Part shown: piece by piece, positions 1 through 14,379 of the stretch | Layout: each line of letters starts with the position of its first letter | Numbering within the stretch: the stretch's first letter is position 1 | NCBI GenBank assembly: GCA_029706075.1 | Contig: JAINUG010000011.1 | Coordinates: 2,344,501-2,408,500 of the forward strand | DNA length: 64,000 nucleotides | Reading direction: 5' to 3' | From: Aldrovandia affinis | Taxonomy: Eukaryota; Chordata; Actinopteri; Notacanthiformes; Halosauridae | The notes under the pieces: model-generated | Databases searched by the model: none | Told to the model about the DNA's origin: nothing | Seen by the model: only the letters and a program-made list of their open reading frames with translations | Translations under genes and position numbers: made by a program

Positions 1-1382
1 TTATCACACAATTATGCTCGAGACATACTGTCTAAACTGTTTTGTTTTTAATGTGTTCTTATCACTCTCTCACAACATGTGTCATTCTAATACAGATTCT
101 GTATCATGCCATCATATTTCCTCTTTGTTCATGCCTTTCAAACTGTAATCCTGTTTCAGTTTTTATCTTATCACAATGTTGAGCTTTACAAAATTCCTGG
201 TTTCAATCCTGTTGAGCAGGGTGCTGCATTAATTTGATTTAGCTTGTCAGCCATCTGAGGCAAATGGGCGGGAAATCAACTTGTCAGTCTGCTAATTATA
301 CACCACTAGCCACTGTGATTATAGAGTAATTGCTTGGCAGGCGCATCAAGAATTTGCTGAAATCACTGGTGGAATATCACCAACACATGCTGAAGATTAA
401 ACATGGATATGAGGAGAGGAAAGATGGAGCTGGCACTAGCATTGGTAAATTACCGTTCTAACCGCGTGGAACGACTCTCCCTATGGTTTATTTGGTTCAT
501 AAACTGGAATAGGAGAGTATTCTGTCACTGAGGTATGACCATCTCTGAGTTTTTTCTGCATTGCAATAGCTTTAAAAATGAAGACTTTCATGTACGCTCC
601 TGGGTAGGTTAAGTTAGGCCATAGATGTTAACTTGCCCCAGGCTTGGGTCTGTGCTTTGTAGCTCATGTCCTTTTGGGAGGACTCTGATTCATATTGTCC
701 GGTGGAGGAGCAGCCTGGCAGCTCTAGGGAATCTAACCTGGTGCATTGGAATCTAACCTGGTGATCATGCCCTTGTTAGCTCTAGGACAATGTTGGGATC
801 CAACCTGGTGATATTGCCATGAGATAGATGAAGGTGGGTAGGAGGCCTCTTTTGTATCCAGCTAAATTTCACATGAAATTAAGTGATCTCTTCAAGTGGG
901 GACAACTGTCTGATTTATTTTTTTTTTTAAACTCAAATTGAAACTGAAATTCACACCCCAGAACCGATATGGTATATAGAACATCTCTTGTCTATATAGA
1001 ACGCTAAACTGTAAAACATAAAATGCTGTAATTTCAGCATTTTCACACACATTCTTAACATTGATACAAAGTTAACATTTTAGAGGGTTTCACTTGTTGA
1101 TAATTGCAGGAATAAGTCAGTTTCAGTTTATAGGCTACATGCTTTTAAATAGACCGGATAGGAGTAAATAGTTCACTTACCCAATTATGCCTGATACCAA
1201 AGTGTCAGACTTCAAAGGCTTTGTTGGTTGAAGAGGAGCCACAGCCAGGTTTAAACTTTTTGTTTTCTCATTTATTTCTCATGTATTGATGTTCACGATG
1301 TCATTTAAAGGTATTATAAAGCTAGAAACATTTCTAAACCTTTTTTGGATCAGATTATCACATATGCATATATACAGATTAT

Positions 1383-1385
<3 letters not shown>
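1..1385. other. AT-rich DNA, no gene seen
   Basis: No convincing exon, RNA gene or transposon end was found. A short imperfect direct repeat (about 728-760, two copies of a phrase ending in 'aacctggtg') is the only local structure noticed. Confidence 0.5.

Positions 1386-1462
<77 letters not shown>
1386..1462. repeat. (CA)n microsatellite
   Basis: An uninterrupted CA/AC tract of about 77 bp. It runs directly into a short palindromic tract of the type ATATACTGTATATATA, a pairing seen again elsewhere in the window. Long valine-cysteine or threonine-histidine reading frames across it are artefacts of the repeat. Confidence 0.98.
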
Positions 1463-1467
<5 letters not shown>

Positions 1468-1559
1468 TGTATATATATATAATACCATGGATTAGATTCT
1501 GATTAGCTGACAGCTATGCTATATATTTGTCTATGCAGTGCATTCATAAAGTAGGAGTT

Positions 1560-2763
1560 AATGCTTCACCCATCCGCAGCTTGAGCTGGCTCCTTCTTCA
1601 CTTGTTAAAACATGCCACCCTGCTCTTTCAATTTCTATCTCTAATATTATCAACAGTATCTAAAATCTGGCACTATTCTCCTTGCCTGAAAAACTGCTGC
1701 AGTTACCCGCATTTCACAGAGACCTGGCCTTGATTCTAATTTCCCAAATACAGACCCACCATTTTTTCACTAAAATCCTTGAATGGGTGTTTGCATCTCA
1801 GCTCCCAGATCGCATGGCCTCACATGAACTTTATGAGCCTTTTCAATCTGGGTTTTTCACCAAGCACAGTCCATAGACTGCCCACAATAAGGTGGTCAAT
1901 TACTTATTGCTATCTGCTAGCTCAGGAACATCCTCCTAATACTGGACTCTCTCACCTTAGTGCTGCTTTTGACACGGTTAATCACAACACCCTCCTCTGC
2001 TGTCACACCCTGCAAACACCATTGGCATTTCTGACATAGCTCTATCTTGGTGTAAATCTTACCTCACCAACAGCAATTTGTCACCATGGGTGGACAGCAG
2101 TCCAATATCTCCCCTGTCACTCAGGAAGTCCCCTAGAGCTCGGTACTTGGTTGACTTCTGTTTATCATGCTAGCCCTCTGGAATATTAATCGCCGGTATG
2201 GACTTCATTGTTATGATGATGACACCCACATTTATATCAATGCCACCTGTGTCTCAGCTCTTTCTCCCCCTGCCCTGATTGACTATCTCACTGAAATCTT
2301 AAATTAAGGCCTGGATGTGCTCAAATGTCTTGAAGCTCAACAGAGAGGAAACAGAAGTCATGCTCATGGCACCCAAAGCTCTGCTGTCTAAAGTCCGTCA
2401 GTTCAATTTTAACTTTGATGGTTCCACTGTTGAGGCATCTGCCAAAGTGAGAAACCTGGGTGTCATCTCTGATGTCACTTATATTTGAAGCACACATCAA
2501 CAGCATCACCCAAACTGCCTTTTTTCACCTCAGAAACAGCACGGATCCGTCCATCTTCTCAAAGATGCTGAGATGCTTGTACATGCTTTTGTCTCCTCCC
2601 GCCTTGATTACTGTAATTCTCTTCTCTTTGGTCTCTCCTCCAAAACACTTAACAAACGTTGATATGTCCAGATCAATTCTGACCCGCACACAAAAATCTG
2701 ACCACATCATCAACCCTGTCCGTTGGTTACCAGTTAAGTCCAGATTCAATACAAAGTTATTTT
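1560..2763 (+). mobile_element. Decayed L2-like non-LTR retrotransposon (reverse transcriptase region)
   Basis: Remains of the reverse transcriptase of an L2-like LINE, read on the plus strand in broken frames. Seen in order: a segment like the 'SKILE..VASQL' block (about 1767-1810: 'TKILEWVFASQLPDRM'), 'LYEPFQSGF' (about 1830-1857), the catalytic-Asp block 'LSAAFDTVNHNTLL' (about 1955-1996), 'SLVSPPKHLTN' (about 2629-2660) and the C-terminal block 'KSDHIINPVRWLPVKSRF' (about 2694-2748). In intact L2/CR1-group elements these blocks occur in this order in one frame; here stops and shifts separate them. The endonuclease domain and a YADD/FADD box were not recognised. This is an old, dead copy, 5'-truncated as most LINE copies are. 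Exact family (L2 versus Rex1) is inference. Confidence 0.8.
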
Positions 2764-5700
2764 AACCAGGTGGTGAAGGCAACCCCAGAATACTTCACCA
2801 ATCATTAAAGATGACTCATCAAGAAAAAAAAAGGGAACTGGATGGATTAATTACAGTGGATCTCTAATTGCATTAGTATCATTCCCCATTTTGATCTACT
2901 TCACTTCACAGGTTAACTTCATAGATTGATCTGGCAGTCGTATAGGCCCCTTTTTTGATCACAGGATGATTATATGCACAGCCATTTGTGTTCTTTTCAA
3001 GTCTCTTTGAAAGGGTACCAGTGAATGGAAAAATCCAGGTGATATTTCAAAGTTTCAGTGAGATAAACTGTTGTGATATTCGAGGCAGTGCATTGGATTG
3101 AGGCTGAACAGGAAGTAAATCAATGAGATGCTTCTCTTAATAAAGGGCTGAACAAATGAAACATTTTCTTATTAAAGGAATGGAGGACACAGAGAGTAAA
3201 GCATCTGCATTATGGATATTGAATAATGCATTTTTTCCTTCTTACACAAAAAACCTTCTCTCAATATGGTCCTTGTGCATAAACATCCATTTGTGTTGTT
3301 ACCATAGTTATGTATCCAGGAACAGTATGAAGGCTATGTATGAAGTTCTATCACTGTGCACGAAGAAGATTTAGGTTGCAAGAAGCAGATTTTGATTATT
3401 TTCCACTCTTAATATATTAATAGTACATGATTATTATTATTGTATTTTTTCTCTGTAGGAAAAATTTTACTTGACATTATTGGTTTAATCCAGAACCCAA
3501 ATGTTACTCTCTTCTGATCGGTGCTCTCTATTAGGATCAATCCATAACCAATGGCATACTCTTGATATTGTTGTGTCAGACCACTTCTTTGTGCAGGGCC
3601 ATAACCAGAGTAAAATCTTTACTGAGATCATCAGAAGCATAGGTCAAAAACATGGTTACCATGAAAAGAAAACTAATATCTATAATAGCATTTTATGTTA
3701 AGTCTATACAACATCACAGGTTGAGGAAATCCAACACCCAACCCTGATGCAAGGTGCAGTTTTCTCCCAATATCACCATGGAATCGAGTCAGAAACCCAA
3801 AAAAAACGACTTTCTGGAAGGATATCAGCTGAAACTTGCCCTCAGTTCAGCAGAGGCTGAACACAGCCTCTGTGTGTTCTGATGAGGTCTCTTCCACATT
3901 ACTCACAAGACCCCTGATCAACTGCAGTGCTCAAGAAGTTCACTTCAGTTCACTTCATGCAGACCTGGCCCAACCATCTTGCTAAGAAGACCTCCAACAA
4001 TCAGCTACCTGGGATCTGTGGACTGCCCGCCTGTTGGATGTACAAGGAAATTCTGCACTCCATTTTTACTTGCATGGCATCTACTGTATGTTCCCTGTAA
4101 TGGTTAGGATAATGTTTTGTTGTTTTCTTTGGACTGCTAATTATTTATATCGCAGTGTTAACAATATTGTTTGTTAGGCAAATGTTTATTTAACAGTTGT
4201 TCCTTTTTTATTTATTGAGTTTATTCCCTTTCACTGCCCTTGTGTTTGTTGAAATACATTAAGATAGTATGTTATTGTGTGCTTTTGGTTATATCATATC
4301 ATAATTTGAATAGTTGAATGATAGACGTTGATTGATAGAAGTGACTGTATTAATAAACATTCTAATAAGTTGGTTGTTATGTCTTTTGTTCTGTGAAAAT
4401 GTGTTCTATTGGCCACCACCTCCCTAAATATATATTGAATCAATGTACTTTGATGCAAACCATATTCATGTACTACACTACAAACCATAAGTGACTCATT
4501 CTGTGACTCACCATCTTCTGAGTCAAGTTAGCTGTGAAGCCATCTAGGTGTAAATACATTTAAGTAGAAATTCTATCATCCCCCTGTATTGTTCAGTCTC
4601 TGCATTTTCCCTGCCAAACCTCCTTGGTTTTAAACAACTCAATAGTTTTGTCTAGGTTGTAATGTACTTATTCATTCAGTCAGGCATTCTACACACTACA
4701 TCTAGGTTGAGTGAATCATCCTGATACTATATGTCCACTACCATTTGAGGCCTAATGCTTTTCTGCCAGCGCAAATGGGCTGTTCATTCGTTGTGTAATG
4801 CCATGTGCTTTCTGTTTTGTCATTCAGGTTTGCTGACCCATATTTCTATTAACAATATTTATTTAAAAGAGATTGCATTTGCCGATTCAAAACAATGTTT
4901 CAGCTCCTACAGCATGCACTTAGTTACAATCACCCAGTGCCATACTATTGAATTTTGTTTACAAAATTCCAGCAATATAAGCATCTTCTTCCTCAAAATG
5001 ATTTACATTTTAAATAAATTGACCATAAATAGGCATGGCAGGAACAATTTTGCATATTTGAATCAAATTTGTTTTCAAATTTGATTTTAGAGTTTAGATT
5101 TTTATATATAGGCCCTAAAATTGACCGTGGTCATTGTACATTCCTGTTATTTTTGGTTATTAAATTACTGTGATTGCTAATGATCAGTTACTTTTGGACT
5201 CCAGCTACAGTTCAGCTTTTACACAGATGGTCATGATCAAGAAACACATTTTCCTGACCGTGACACTGCCTGTTGTGGCCAGTAATCACATGGGCCAGCA
5301 CACAATTGAGGGAGGGTTTTGATCCACAGGATATCACCCATCTTATTGCGTAATAGTGACTCCCTCAGTCAGTTGGGACGAATGCAATCTGCCTACTCAA
5401 GCTACTTTAGTCATGCAGTAATCCAGTGCAATTAGTTTGCATGTTGGGACTGCAGAGTGAATAAAAGTGATGGCTGGCTGCACACACTTCATAGGAATGC
5501 CCTCCTGAACTGATGGTGCAGGCCTACAATCACAATTGGGCTTTCTAAACAGTATGGAAATAAAAAGGGAAGATAAAAAGTTGTACAGTATTAGTTCTGC
5601 TTGTGTTGAATCCATTGCAACACCTTAATTATAAATGATGAATTACAGGAAAGTTAAATGCAATCAATTGAGCCATCTTTAGAGGAAAATGAATTGTACT

Positions 5701-7550
5701 CATAAAAGTTTTAACGGAAAAAAAAAGAACAAATAAAATAGAAACCCATTTATATTCACATTGTTGCGGAGAAGAGCTGTTACCATGAAAGTGGATAATT
5801 AAATTATTGGGAAAGGCAGATCATTTGATTCATTAATGTGTTATTATGGCTGCTTATCTTGAGTTTACTGTGCAGATTGTAACACCTCATAACAAACGTA
5901 TTTCCCTGCACGTTGTACAGCAACTGAGCAATATAAAATTGTCTGTCTCAGATGACTGGAATTACAATGTTGATAGACTGCTGTGTGAGACTGCAGAATG
6001 AATGGAGATTCAGAATCCTGCAAAAACGAAGACTGGCCAAATTACCAGGAAGGCCACAATCTGGAGACTTGTCCTTAACAAATGTGAGTGTATTTTTCTT
6101 CAGAAATATAATTTGGAAAGTTCAGCAATCATCAAAATTAACTTGCCAAATGGTGTTAAACTCTGTCAAAATACTTCCACTTCCAATTTAAGGGCACACA
6201 TTGATTGAATCCAGAGCTGTATATACTGTAAAGCTGCTGTAGCCAACAGTTTTGTCATTAAAATATTGCTAAGCTGACATAATAAATTGGTAACAATCAG
6301 AGATAGAGCTTCTGTGAGAGAAATTCAACTCTGCCGACAGTGTATATGGCCTCCAATTCTGCAATGTAGATTTCTTTACCACCATGGACCAATCAGAGCC
6401 AAGTTAGCACTTTGGGACCAATTATTTACAAAGAAAGGATTCAGACTGAATCCTTCGGAGACACAAATTTAACAATGGGCCTTCGGAGGCCATAAACACC
6501 ATCAGAATGTTTTTGCTGGAGGCTGATACTTGGAATTCTGATACAAAGTCGTAAAGATGTGTACAATCGTGGTGATATACTACATACCTTGTATTGCGTT
6601 CCCCTAGATAATGGCATAAGGGGGACAGCAGTTGAACTTTTCTAGTTGAAAGCCTTTCACGCTGTCACTCTTGCAGTACTGGGGAAGTGTTCAGAAGGGC
6701 TTTGAGTTGAGCACCTTTTTCACAAGAGCCGACTTGTCAAAAAGCATTTTCAAAATGTATTACTGTGTCCCGCTGTACCCCCACCATTGTTTTCCTTTTT
6801 GTGTACATAAGAGTTTTTACATTGTCTTTTCTGTTTCTGGGCAGAAACTGTGAGCATTAAATGACAGCTACTCTGTGATTTGTATTGTAATTAGCTGCAT
6901 ATTGCAGACCTTCTCGACAAACTCTCTGTTTTATTTGAAGTGCTTGGCTGTTCATTTTGTTGATTCTACTCCAAGGATAATTTACTTGCCTCCTTGGATT
7001 GTAATTGGCTTTGTTGAATAAGATAACCATTTGGACCATTTACCTGGAAATGAGCATTAATCACATATGTCAATGCACATTGCTTCATTCTGAAATGAAA
7101 CAAAATGCCACTTGTGGTATTTCAATATTGTCCCTATGTTGTTTAGATGAATATAGTTTAAATTAATGCTTTATGTTTATACTAATATTTAACTGTTGTT
7201 CTTGATATATTTTCATTCATTTAATTTTAACTTCATATGAAAGGCATCTTACATTTCCCAAACTTTCATGACACATCTCTTATGTAGCCTCATCCACTGC
7301 ACCATATACATACTTTATTTGTTATTTATGCTCTCAGTGATGATTTTGATGAAGATTGGGAACATACTGCCATATGCCCAAGAAACATAATATGTCAAAT
7401 TTGAGAGGCAATGGATCAGCGCTCTTGTTGTGCCTCCTGTCACTGCCTGTCAAGCAGGGAAGCTAATGGTCCAAAACATTGCATTTTTTAAATAGTGGAG
7501 TTATTTCAGCTAAGTGATAAAAGCTATTGTGTTCATTGTATTTGGGTTGT
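2764..7550. other. AT-rich DNA without a recognised gene
   Basis: No protein family, RNA gene or transposon end was recognised. A weak exon-like segment lies at about 5997-6087: it follows 'gactgcag' and ends before 'gtgagtg', and one frame begins MNGDSESCKNEDW, but the tract before the acceptor is not pyrimidine-rich. A short tandem phrase 'agttcacttc' x2 occurs near 3938-3957. Confidence 0.45.
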
Positions 7551-7844
7551 AATTGAAGAGTGTTTTTCCAAAACTCAGTCCACTTTTACCAATTTTGAGA
7601 AAAATCTACATTTTTGTTTATTTCAAATTGGTAGTTTTTTTTGCATGAACAATCATGTTTTAATATTTAAATCCCTAAGAATAATAGTGTAAGTAAACTG
7701 CAAGTAAGTAAAGTGAGCTGTCAGTGAAAGTAAAACTGCAAATTTCTAACCATTTATCAGAAAAATAATACCCACCTTGAAAAATATGGTTTATTAAAAC
7801 TCACTCAGTCCACTGAGTGAGTTTTGGAAAAACACTCTTCAATT
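7551..7844. repeat. Inverted-repeat pair, 27-bp perfect arms
   Basis: Positions 7551-7577 and 7818-7844 are perfect reverse complements over 27 bp (arm begins 'aattgaagagtgtttttcc'), separated by 240 bp. The inner edge of the right arm overlaps a near-perfect 24-bp palindrome (about 7800-7823, ACTCACTCAGT/ACTGAGTGAGT). No convincing target duplication was found. It could be a short foldback transposon or a local inverted duplication. Confidence 0.7.
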
Positions 7845-8054
7845 GGACTCAATTTGCAATTGCTTTGTAATTGAAGTTGAAGACAATCCCATATTAAAGA
7901 AATGTTCCCTGTATTGAGTTCCTACTTATGTAGTAAAAGGTATGTAGTCAAATTGAATGTGTTTCACAATAATAGAAAGGAAATGAAATGTGTATGTGTG
8001 TGGGACACTTTAGAGAGGTTTTTGGGACACTGAAAGGACACTTAAGATTTCAAC

Positions 8055-9948
8055 TTAAGATTTAGTACAGATGTTGCTGGCATGCTGCTTGTTTGTTAAG
8101 AGCGAATGATACCACTTGATAACTGTGGGGTTAACATCCAGTTGTCTAAGTTTCTGAATTAAAAGATGTGGCTGAAGCGTGTTAAATGCAGAACTAAAAT
8201 CAATCAAAAGTAGCCAAGCATAAGCTCCACTGTCCTCAAGATGCTTTAAAACCAAGTGTGTGATGGCAGTGATAGCATCGTCTGTGCATCGTCCCTGCCT
8301 GTAAGCAAACTGTAATGGATCTAATCTGCTGCTTGCATCCGATTTCAACATAGACACCAAGGCATTTCATCACAACTGATGTGAGAGCAACTGGTCTAAA
8401 ATCATTGTTCTCAGTTGGATGGGCTTTCTTGGGGACAGGAGTAATTACAGAGCTTTTCCAGAGAGCAGGAACCTTTTGGATATCTAAGGACTGTTGAAAG
8501 ATAGGGCACCAGGCCAGTGTTAGCTCTTCTGCACAAGTCTTTAAAATAAATGGTGAAATCCCATCAGGCCCCATAGCCTTCTTTGAGGAAACATGTTTAA
8601 AGAAGTACTGGACCAGTTTTGGATCGATCTGCGGTCTATCAACATACTCAATTGGGGGTAAGGAGTCCAGCTCTTTAATACACTCTGCAGTAAAATCATT
8701 AGTATCAAATCTCAAATAAAAATCATTTAAATCATTGGCCATTTTCTGGTCATCTAATGTGACTAAACACTTCTTGGCTGGTTTCATGTTTGTGATGGTC
8801 TTTATAGAGTCCCATAGTTTTTTTGAATTAGAACTATAACATTTTTCCTCCAGGATGTCTCTCTGTTTTTCTGGCTACTCTCAGCTGCTGGTCCTTCTGC
8901 GCAGAACTGAGTGCCAGACGGTCATAGGATTTAAATGCAATTTTTTTCCTATTAATGCAGTCTTTTATCTGTTTAGTGATATAAGGCTTGTTATTTGGAT
9001 GCATAACAATTTCCTTCTTAGCGACCACATTATCCGTGCAAAACTGTATATAGTCTGTTATTGCCTCAGTGGCTGTGTCTATGTCCTGGTCATGGAAGAC
9101 ACTCCAGTCAATGCGTAAAAAACACAATTTCAAAGATTCAACACTGTCATTTGACCACACAGCTACTGTTTTTGTCTTTGGTTTGCAACTCTTCAGAACA
9201 GTCTTGTATATTGGGATCAAGTGCACTGTATTGTGGGGGCCTCAAATTAGCAGTATATGCATTTTTTACATTCCCATAATACTTGTCCAGAGTTCTGTTA
9301 TTCCGTGTAAAACATTTCACATATTGTTCATAGCCAGGTAGCACCAGTTCTAATTTGCAGTGGTTAAAATCTCCAAGAATGAAGACCGGGGCTCCTGGTG
9401 TGCATTGCAATTGTTCATGTATACAGTCAGTTATGTAACCAGCAGCTCTTGTGGCGTTCGCGCTGGGATAGCATAGGCTGCATAGGGTACTATATTCCCA
9501 AACTCTCTGGGTAAATAAAAAGGTCTTAAGGATAGGCAAAGAAGTTCAATGTCAGGGTTACATACTGTTTCTCTCACTGTGGACTGTCGGCACCACTTTG
9601 TATTCACATACACACAGATGCCCCTCCTCTGCCTTTTCCTGAAGCTGCTGTTCTGTCCGCTCGGGTCATGGAAAACCCATCCACCTCAACCAGAGAGCTA
9701 ACAATGTCTGAGTGAAGCCAGGTTTCTGTGATCACCATAATTCCCACTTCCCGGTACTCATAACAGAAGCTGGCGTTGTTGCGTAGCTCCTCTATTTTAT
9801 TTTGCAGCGATCTGATATTACTCAGAATCATTGTTGGCAGGGGGGGCCTCTGTCCGCGCCGTCGGACTTGCTGTCGTGTTTCCCCTCTCCGACCTCTTTT
9901 CCGCTGGCGTCTGCTTTGGGTTGGGACTTGCTGACACAAGAACGTCAA
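8055..9948 (-). pseudogene. LINE ORF2 remnant: AP-like endonuclease plus partial reverse transcriptase
   Basis: In intact elements this ORF encodes the endonuclease that nicks the target and the reverse transcriptase that copies element RNA. Endonuclease blocks: 'LSNIRSLQNKIEELR' (about 9820), 'MVITETWLHSDI' with the catalytic-type Glu (about 9735), and 'FILGDFNHCKLEL' with the D-x-N pair (about 9380). Linker: 'VWSNDSVESLKLCFLRIDWSVF' region near 9090-9160. Reverse transcriptase: 'KKAMGPDGISPFILK' (about 8560), 'ALWKSSVITPVPKKAHP' (about 8440), 'LDPLQFAYRQGRCTDDA' (about 8290) and 'LLIDFSSAFNTLQPHLL' (about 8180). The reading frame changes at least five times between 9948 and 8055. It ends where the next conserved block should follow. 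Clearly non-functional. Confidence 0.85.
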
Positions 9949-10100
9949 TAGTTACAATAAACTAGAGTTAAAATGAACAAAAACGTAAAGGGTTTAAAAA
10001 CCAGACAACCATAAAACCATAAAAACCAGACAAACAAATCTGGGTCAAAGCAGCGTGAGCCCGGGTCGCCAGCAGAGCAGCGCCACCGGAAGCTGTGTTG
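8075..10100 (-). mobile_element. CR1/Rex/L2-group LINE, 3'-truncated, decayed
   Basis: A minus-strand LINE fragment containing the endonuclease and the first half of the reverse transcriptase, with a GC-richer leader at about 10020-10100 that may be its 5' region. It stops near 8075, inside the reverse transcriptase and before the expected FADD/YADD box, so the 3' half and 3' end are missing. LINEs normally lose the 5' end on insertion, so later deletion or recombination is inferred. It shares orientation and 3' loss with the LINE at 15575-18120. Confidence 0.85.
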
Positions 10101-12347
10101 TGCTCTCTCTTGGCTCCCACACAAACATTTTTATATTGTGTTGCCTTTGTACTTAAAGGGGGATACTCCCAGATTTCTATAATTTTATATAGAGATGTGG
10201 TTAGATTGGCTGCTCTAGTAGCCATAATTGCAATGTAGGGCCAAGCACTGCATGCATAATTCAGAACAGGAAGTCCTGTCTGCTCCCATTTGTATGTATG
10301 GGCTATTCTCACTTCCCTGAGGATTGTTGCAATACAATGTAATAAAAAATAAATCAACACCTTGATGGCTTATTTTTTGCCTCTATTCCCTGACACTCTT
10401 ATCGGGTGTGTATCAGGAAATGTATACATTGTCCATGAAAATATTATAGATGTTTCAGAAATCTTGTTTGTTTCAACTGTCGCAAGTGGAGGAAGTCGCA
10501 ACAGCATGCATGTGCATACTCTCGAGGGGAATGCTAGAAGCACAGGGCTCATATTTCACACATGACAAAGATAAACATTTAATTAAAGATACTGAGGTTC
10601 CAACCCCAATGTTGTCAGTATTGTAGTTAAATTTATGACTTGCCATATTAAACAATACATTTCCCTGGTGGGCATTGAGAAATATTTTATATTCTATTCT
10701 ATGTTCATTTGTGTTGTCTCATTTATTACACATCAAATCTGACCAGCTGAAACTCAAAAACAGGCTCCTCAACCAGGGCAAGTGCAAAGGGATCCAGTTA
10801 CATGATGTTATTTTCTATTTCATGTGAGAATGCAGTAGAGAGTAGCTAAATAATTTTAAGGGCAACATTTCAAAGCTGCAGTCCGCCTTTGCATTTGTAA
10901 TGACAAAATGAAATCTCATTTAGGGAATCTGAATCTGGATTATTTTCTACCAAGAAGCAACAAGGATTTTTATTTCAGTTATTCATTTTATTTTTATTTA
11001 TTAACATTAGGGCATTGTAGATAATTGGTAAAATATTCATCTGAACAGGCATTATTAATTTAGCAATTTGCTCTAATTGTTTAATTCCCCCTCAGACAAT
11101 TGATAAGACAAATGTCAAATTCCTTTCAAATTAAATGACCAACATTATCAGAAAGGTTCATGGAATGGTAGATGATGTGAAAAAGATTATTTTGTTTGCA
11201 AGTTTAATGCAGGTGCATTTAACGGATGTTAATTCCTGAATGGAGAGAAATGTCTCTGCTGCCCATGCCACTGACGCAAGTCTCCCTGCAATGAGCCTAT
11301 TGAGGCACAGGGACAACAACTCTGACCTTTTAGGAACAATAAGAGAAATGCACCCTTACACAGAAGTTGTTGAAAGCTTTGCACGTTTATGTTTATGTGG
11401 AACACTTGTACCATTCAATTTCCAAATGATCCAACGCCAGAAATAGAACCTCCAGTGACATACAACTACCTGTACAGTGACAGCTCACATCGTGTACTCG
11501 AGTCTGTTGGTGATTTGAGTGTCACCTCCCACAGTCAGTAATGTGGGAGAACTCTTTAGGTGCAGGAAGCTAATCGTGAATCTTGTCAAACATTTTATCC
11601 TGGCTCGGAGTGAGTGCTGTGCACCACAGCATTACGCGTGTCCAGGGAGTCTTTTAAACTCATCCAATTAGTTTAACTGTGTGAGGTGTAAGCAGGCTGC
11701 TTCCTGGAAATGAGGGAATTTACATGATTTAAGATTGTAATGCTTTGACAGAAAGGTTTTAGTAGATTGGATTGCATTGCTGTACTGGGTTACATAGAGT
11801 ATTGTACAATAACCCAATGCAATGTTATTACCTGAGTTTAGGGAACTAGGCTTGTAACCTATATGGTTTTAGATTAAAACCATGGGTGAAACACTATTGG
11901 GTTTCTATGTCAATTATAAATAATAATCAGATAATTCTGCAATAGTATAGTATACAGTTATCTAGCTTTTTTGACAGAAATATGGTTCCTGACATGACAG
12001 TCATGGTCACTCTTGATAACCTGAGCCTGGCGATCATTATCAGTATAATTTGTGATCATTCCTCAGTTTATAGATGTAGAGACTAGAGTGCTTTACTAAA
12101 GATTCACTGCTTCTAGATGCAAAGCTACTGGTGATACATATCTGTAGTACTTTCTGTTCCACAATCATTTTGTTTTGTTTTTCTTTCCTGTGACTTTTAA
12201 TTAGCTGCCATTCTTTAAAATGCTGTTTTGCATTTAATAATGAAAGCTGATAGTATTACTGTCCTGAAACACTTTCGAAGCATTATCTTTCTTTACAAGC
12301 AGCTCACAAAACATGATTTTATCTGAGACCAAAAAATTCAACATGCA

Positions 12348-12348
<1 letters not shown>
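10101..12348. other. AT-rich DNA, nothing recognised
   Basis: No gene, RNA or transposon end found. Short open frames here have no recognisable motifs. Confidence 0.45.

Positions 12349-12381
<33 letters not shown>
12349..12381. repeat. (AC)n microsatellite
   Basis: About 33 bp of perfect AC repeat. Confidence 0.97.
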
Positions 12382-13519
<1,138 letters not shown>

Positions 13520-14242
13520 AGGGAAATAAATCCCTGGTGATCATTGCTGGATTTCTGCACTTGGTTGTTTTAGGAAGAAAAATGTTTTGTTGGATTTGCA
13601 GTCAAAACGTTAAGAGGAAAAATATAGCTGCATAGCTTTGTTCTTATCACTAGTGTGCCGACAGTGCCACCAGTGTGCTGACTTTCTTGAGTTGATTCAA
13701 CCAAGTACATTGCAAAAACCCCAGAAGAAGCGACCCGGGCCATTGCTCGCTTTTCTATTGTCTGTTTCGAGCAGAACTCTGTGATGAGAGACAAACACAG
13801 GTTATTGCCCAAAGATTCGCAACATGCTTGAAACCGTAGGTGAATCTATGCTTTTTATGCCTGCAGTGATGGTGCACAGGTAGCAGCTTTCTCATCTCTC
13901 TTTTAATTAAGCACTTATGGATAAACATACTGTGGAGGGCGTTGGTCTTGGCAACATCGGAGTGGCATGGTTGCCTTTGTTTTTCCATGTTGTGGAGGCC
14001 TTTGGAGGAGCAGGGAGACTTTCTGGGGGCAGGTTTGGCACTCTCACAGGGTGTGAGAGTGAACTGTTGCCCGGAAGGTTGCTACAAAGGCCATATTTGA
14101 TTTAATTATTATTTAATTGGTGTTAATTGGTAATTGATGTGAAATTCAATTGACTGATTGGGTTTGTGTGTGTGTGTGTGTGTGTGGAAGTGTTTATCTC
14201 GTTTGTGAGTGCCGTTTGTGAGTGTTGGTGTTTGATGTGACT

Positions 14243-14313
14243 GTCGGGCATGGTGGTGCGTGTCTAATCCAAGCTTCTGGGAGGCGGAGTCTGTGTGGAA
14301 TCTATGTTGAGTT
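14243..14313 (+). ncRNA. 7SL RNA-like segment (5' Alu domain), degenerate, inside the LTR
   Basis: The segment starting GTCGGGCATGGTGGTGCGTG and continuing to about 14313 follows the 5' end of vertebrate 7SL (signal recognition particle) RNA as I recall it. Shared runs in the same order are CGGGC, GGTGG, GCGTG, TCC-AGCT, GGGAGGC, GAG-CTG and TTGAGT, with mostly transition differences and a few 1-3 nt gaps. No convincing remainder of 7SL follows it. It lies about 310 bp into a solo LTR. It is probably a captured or convergent fragment and not a working SRP RNA gene. The alignment was made by eye. Confidence 0.5.
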
Positions 14314-14379
14314 TTGTGTGTGTTTGTTGAAAGTGACTGAGTAGAGTGCTTCCTTTCTGTGTGGGAAAGAGGGAGAGAG

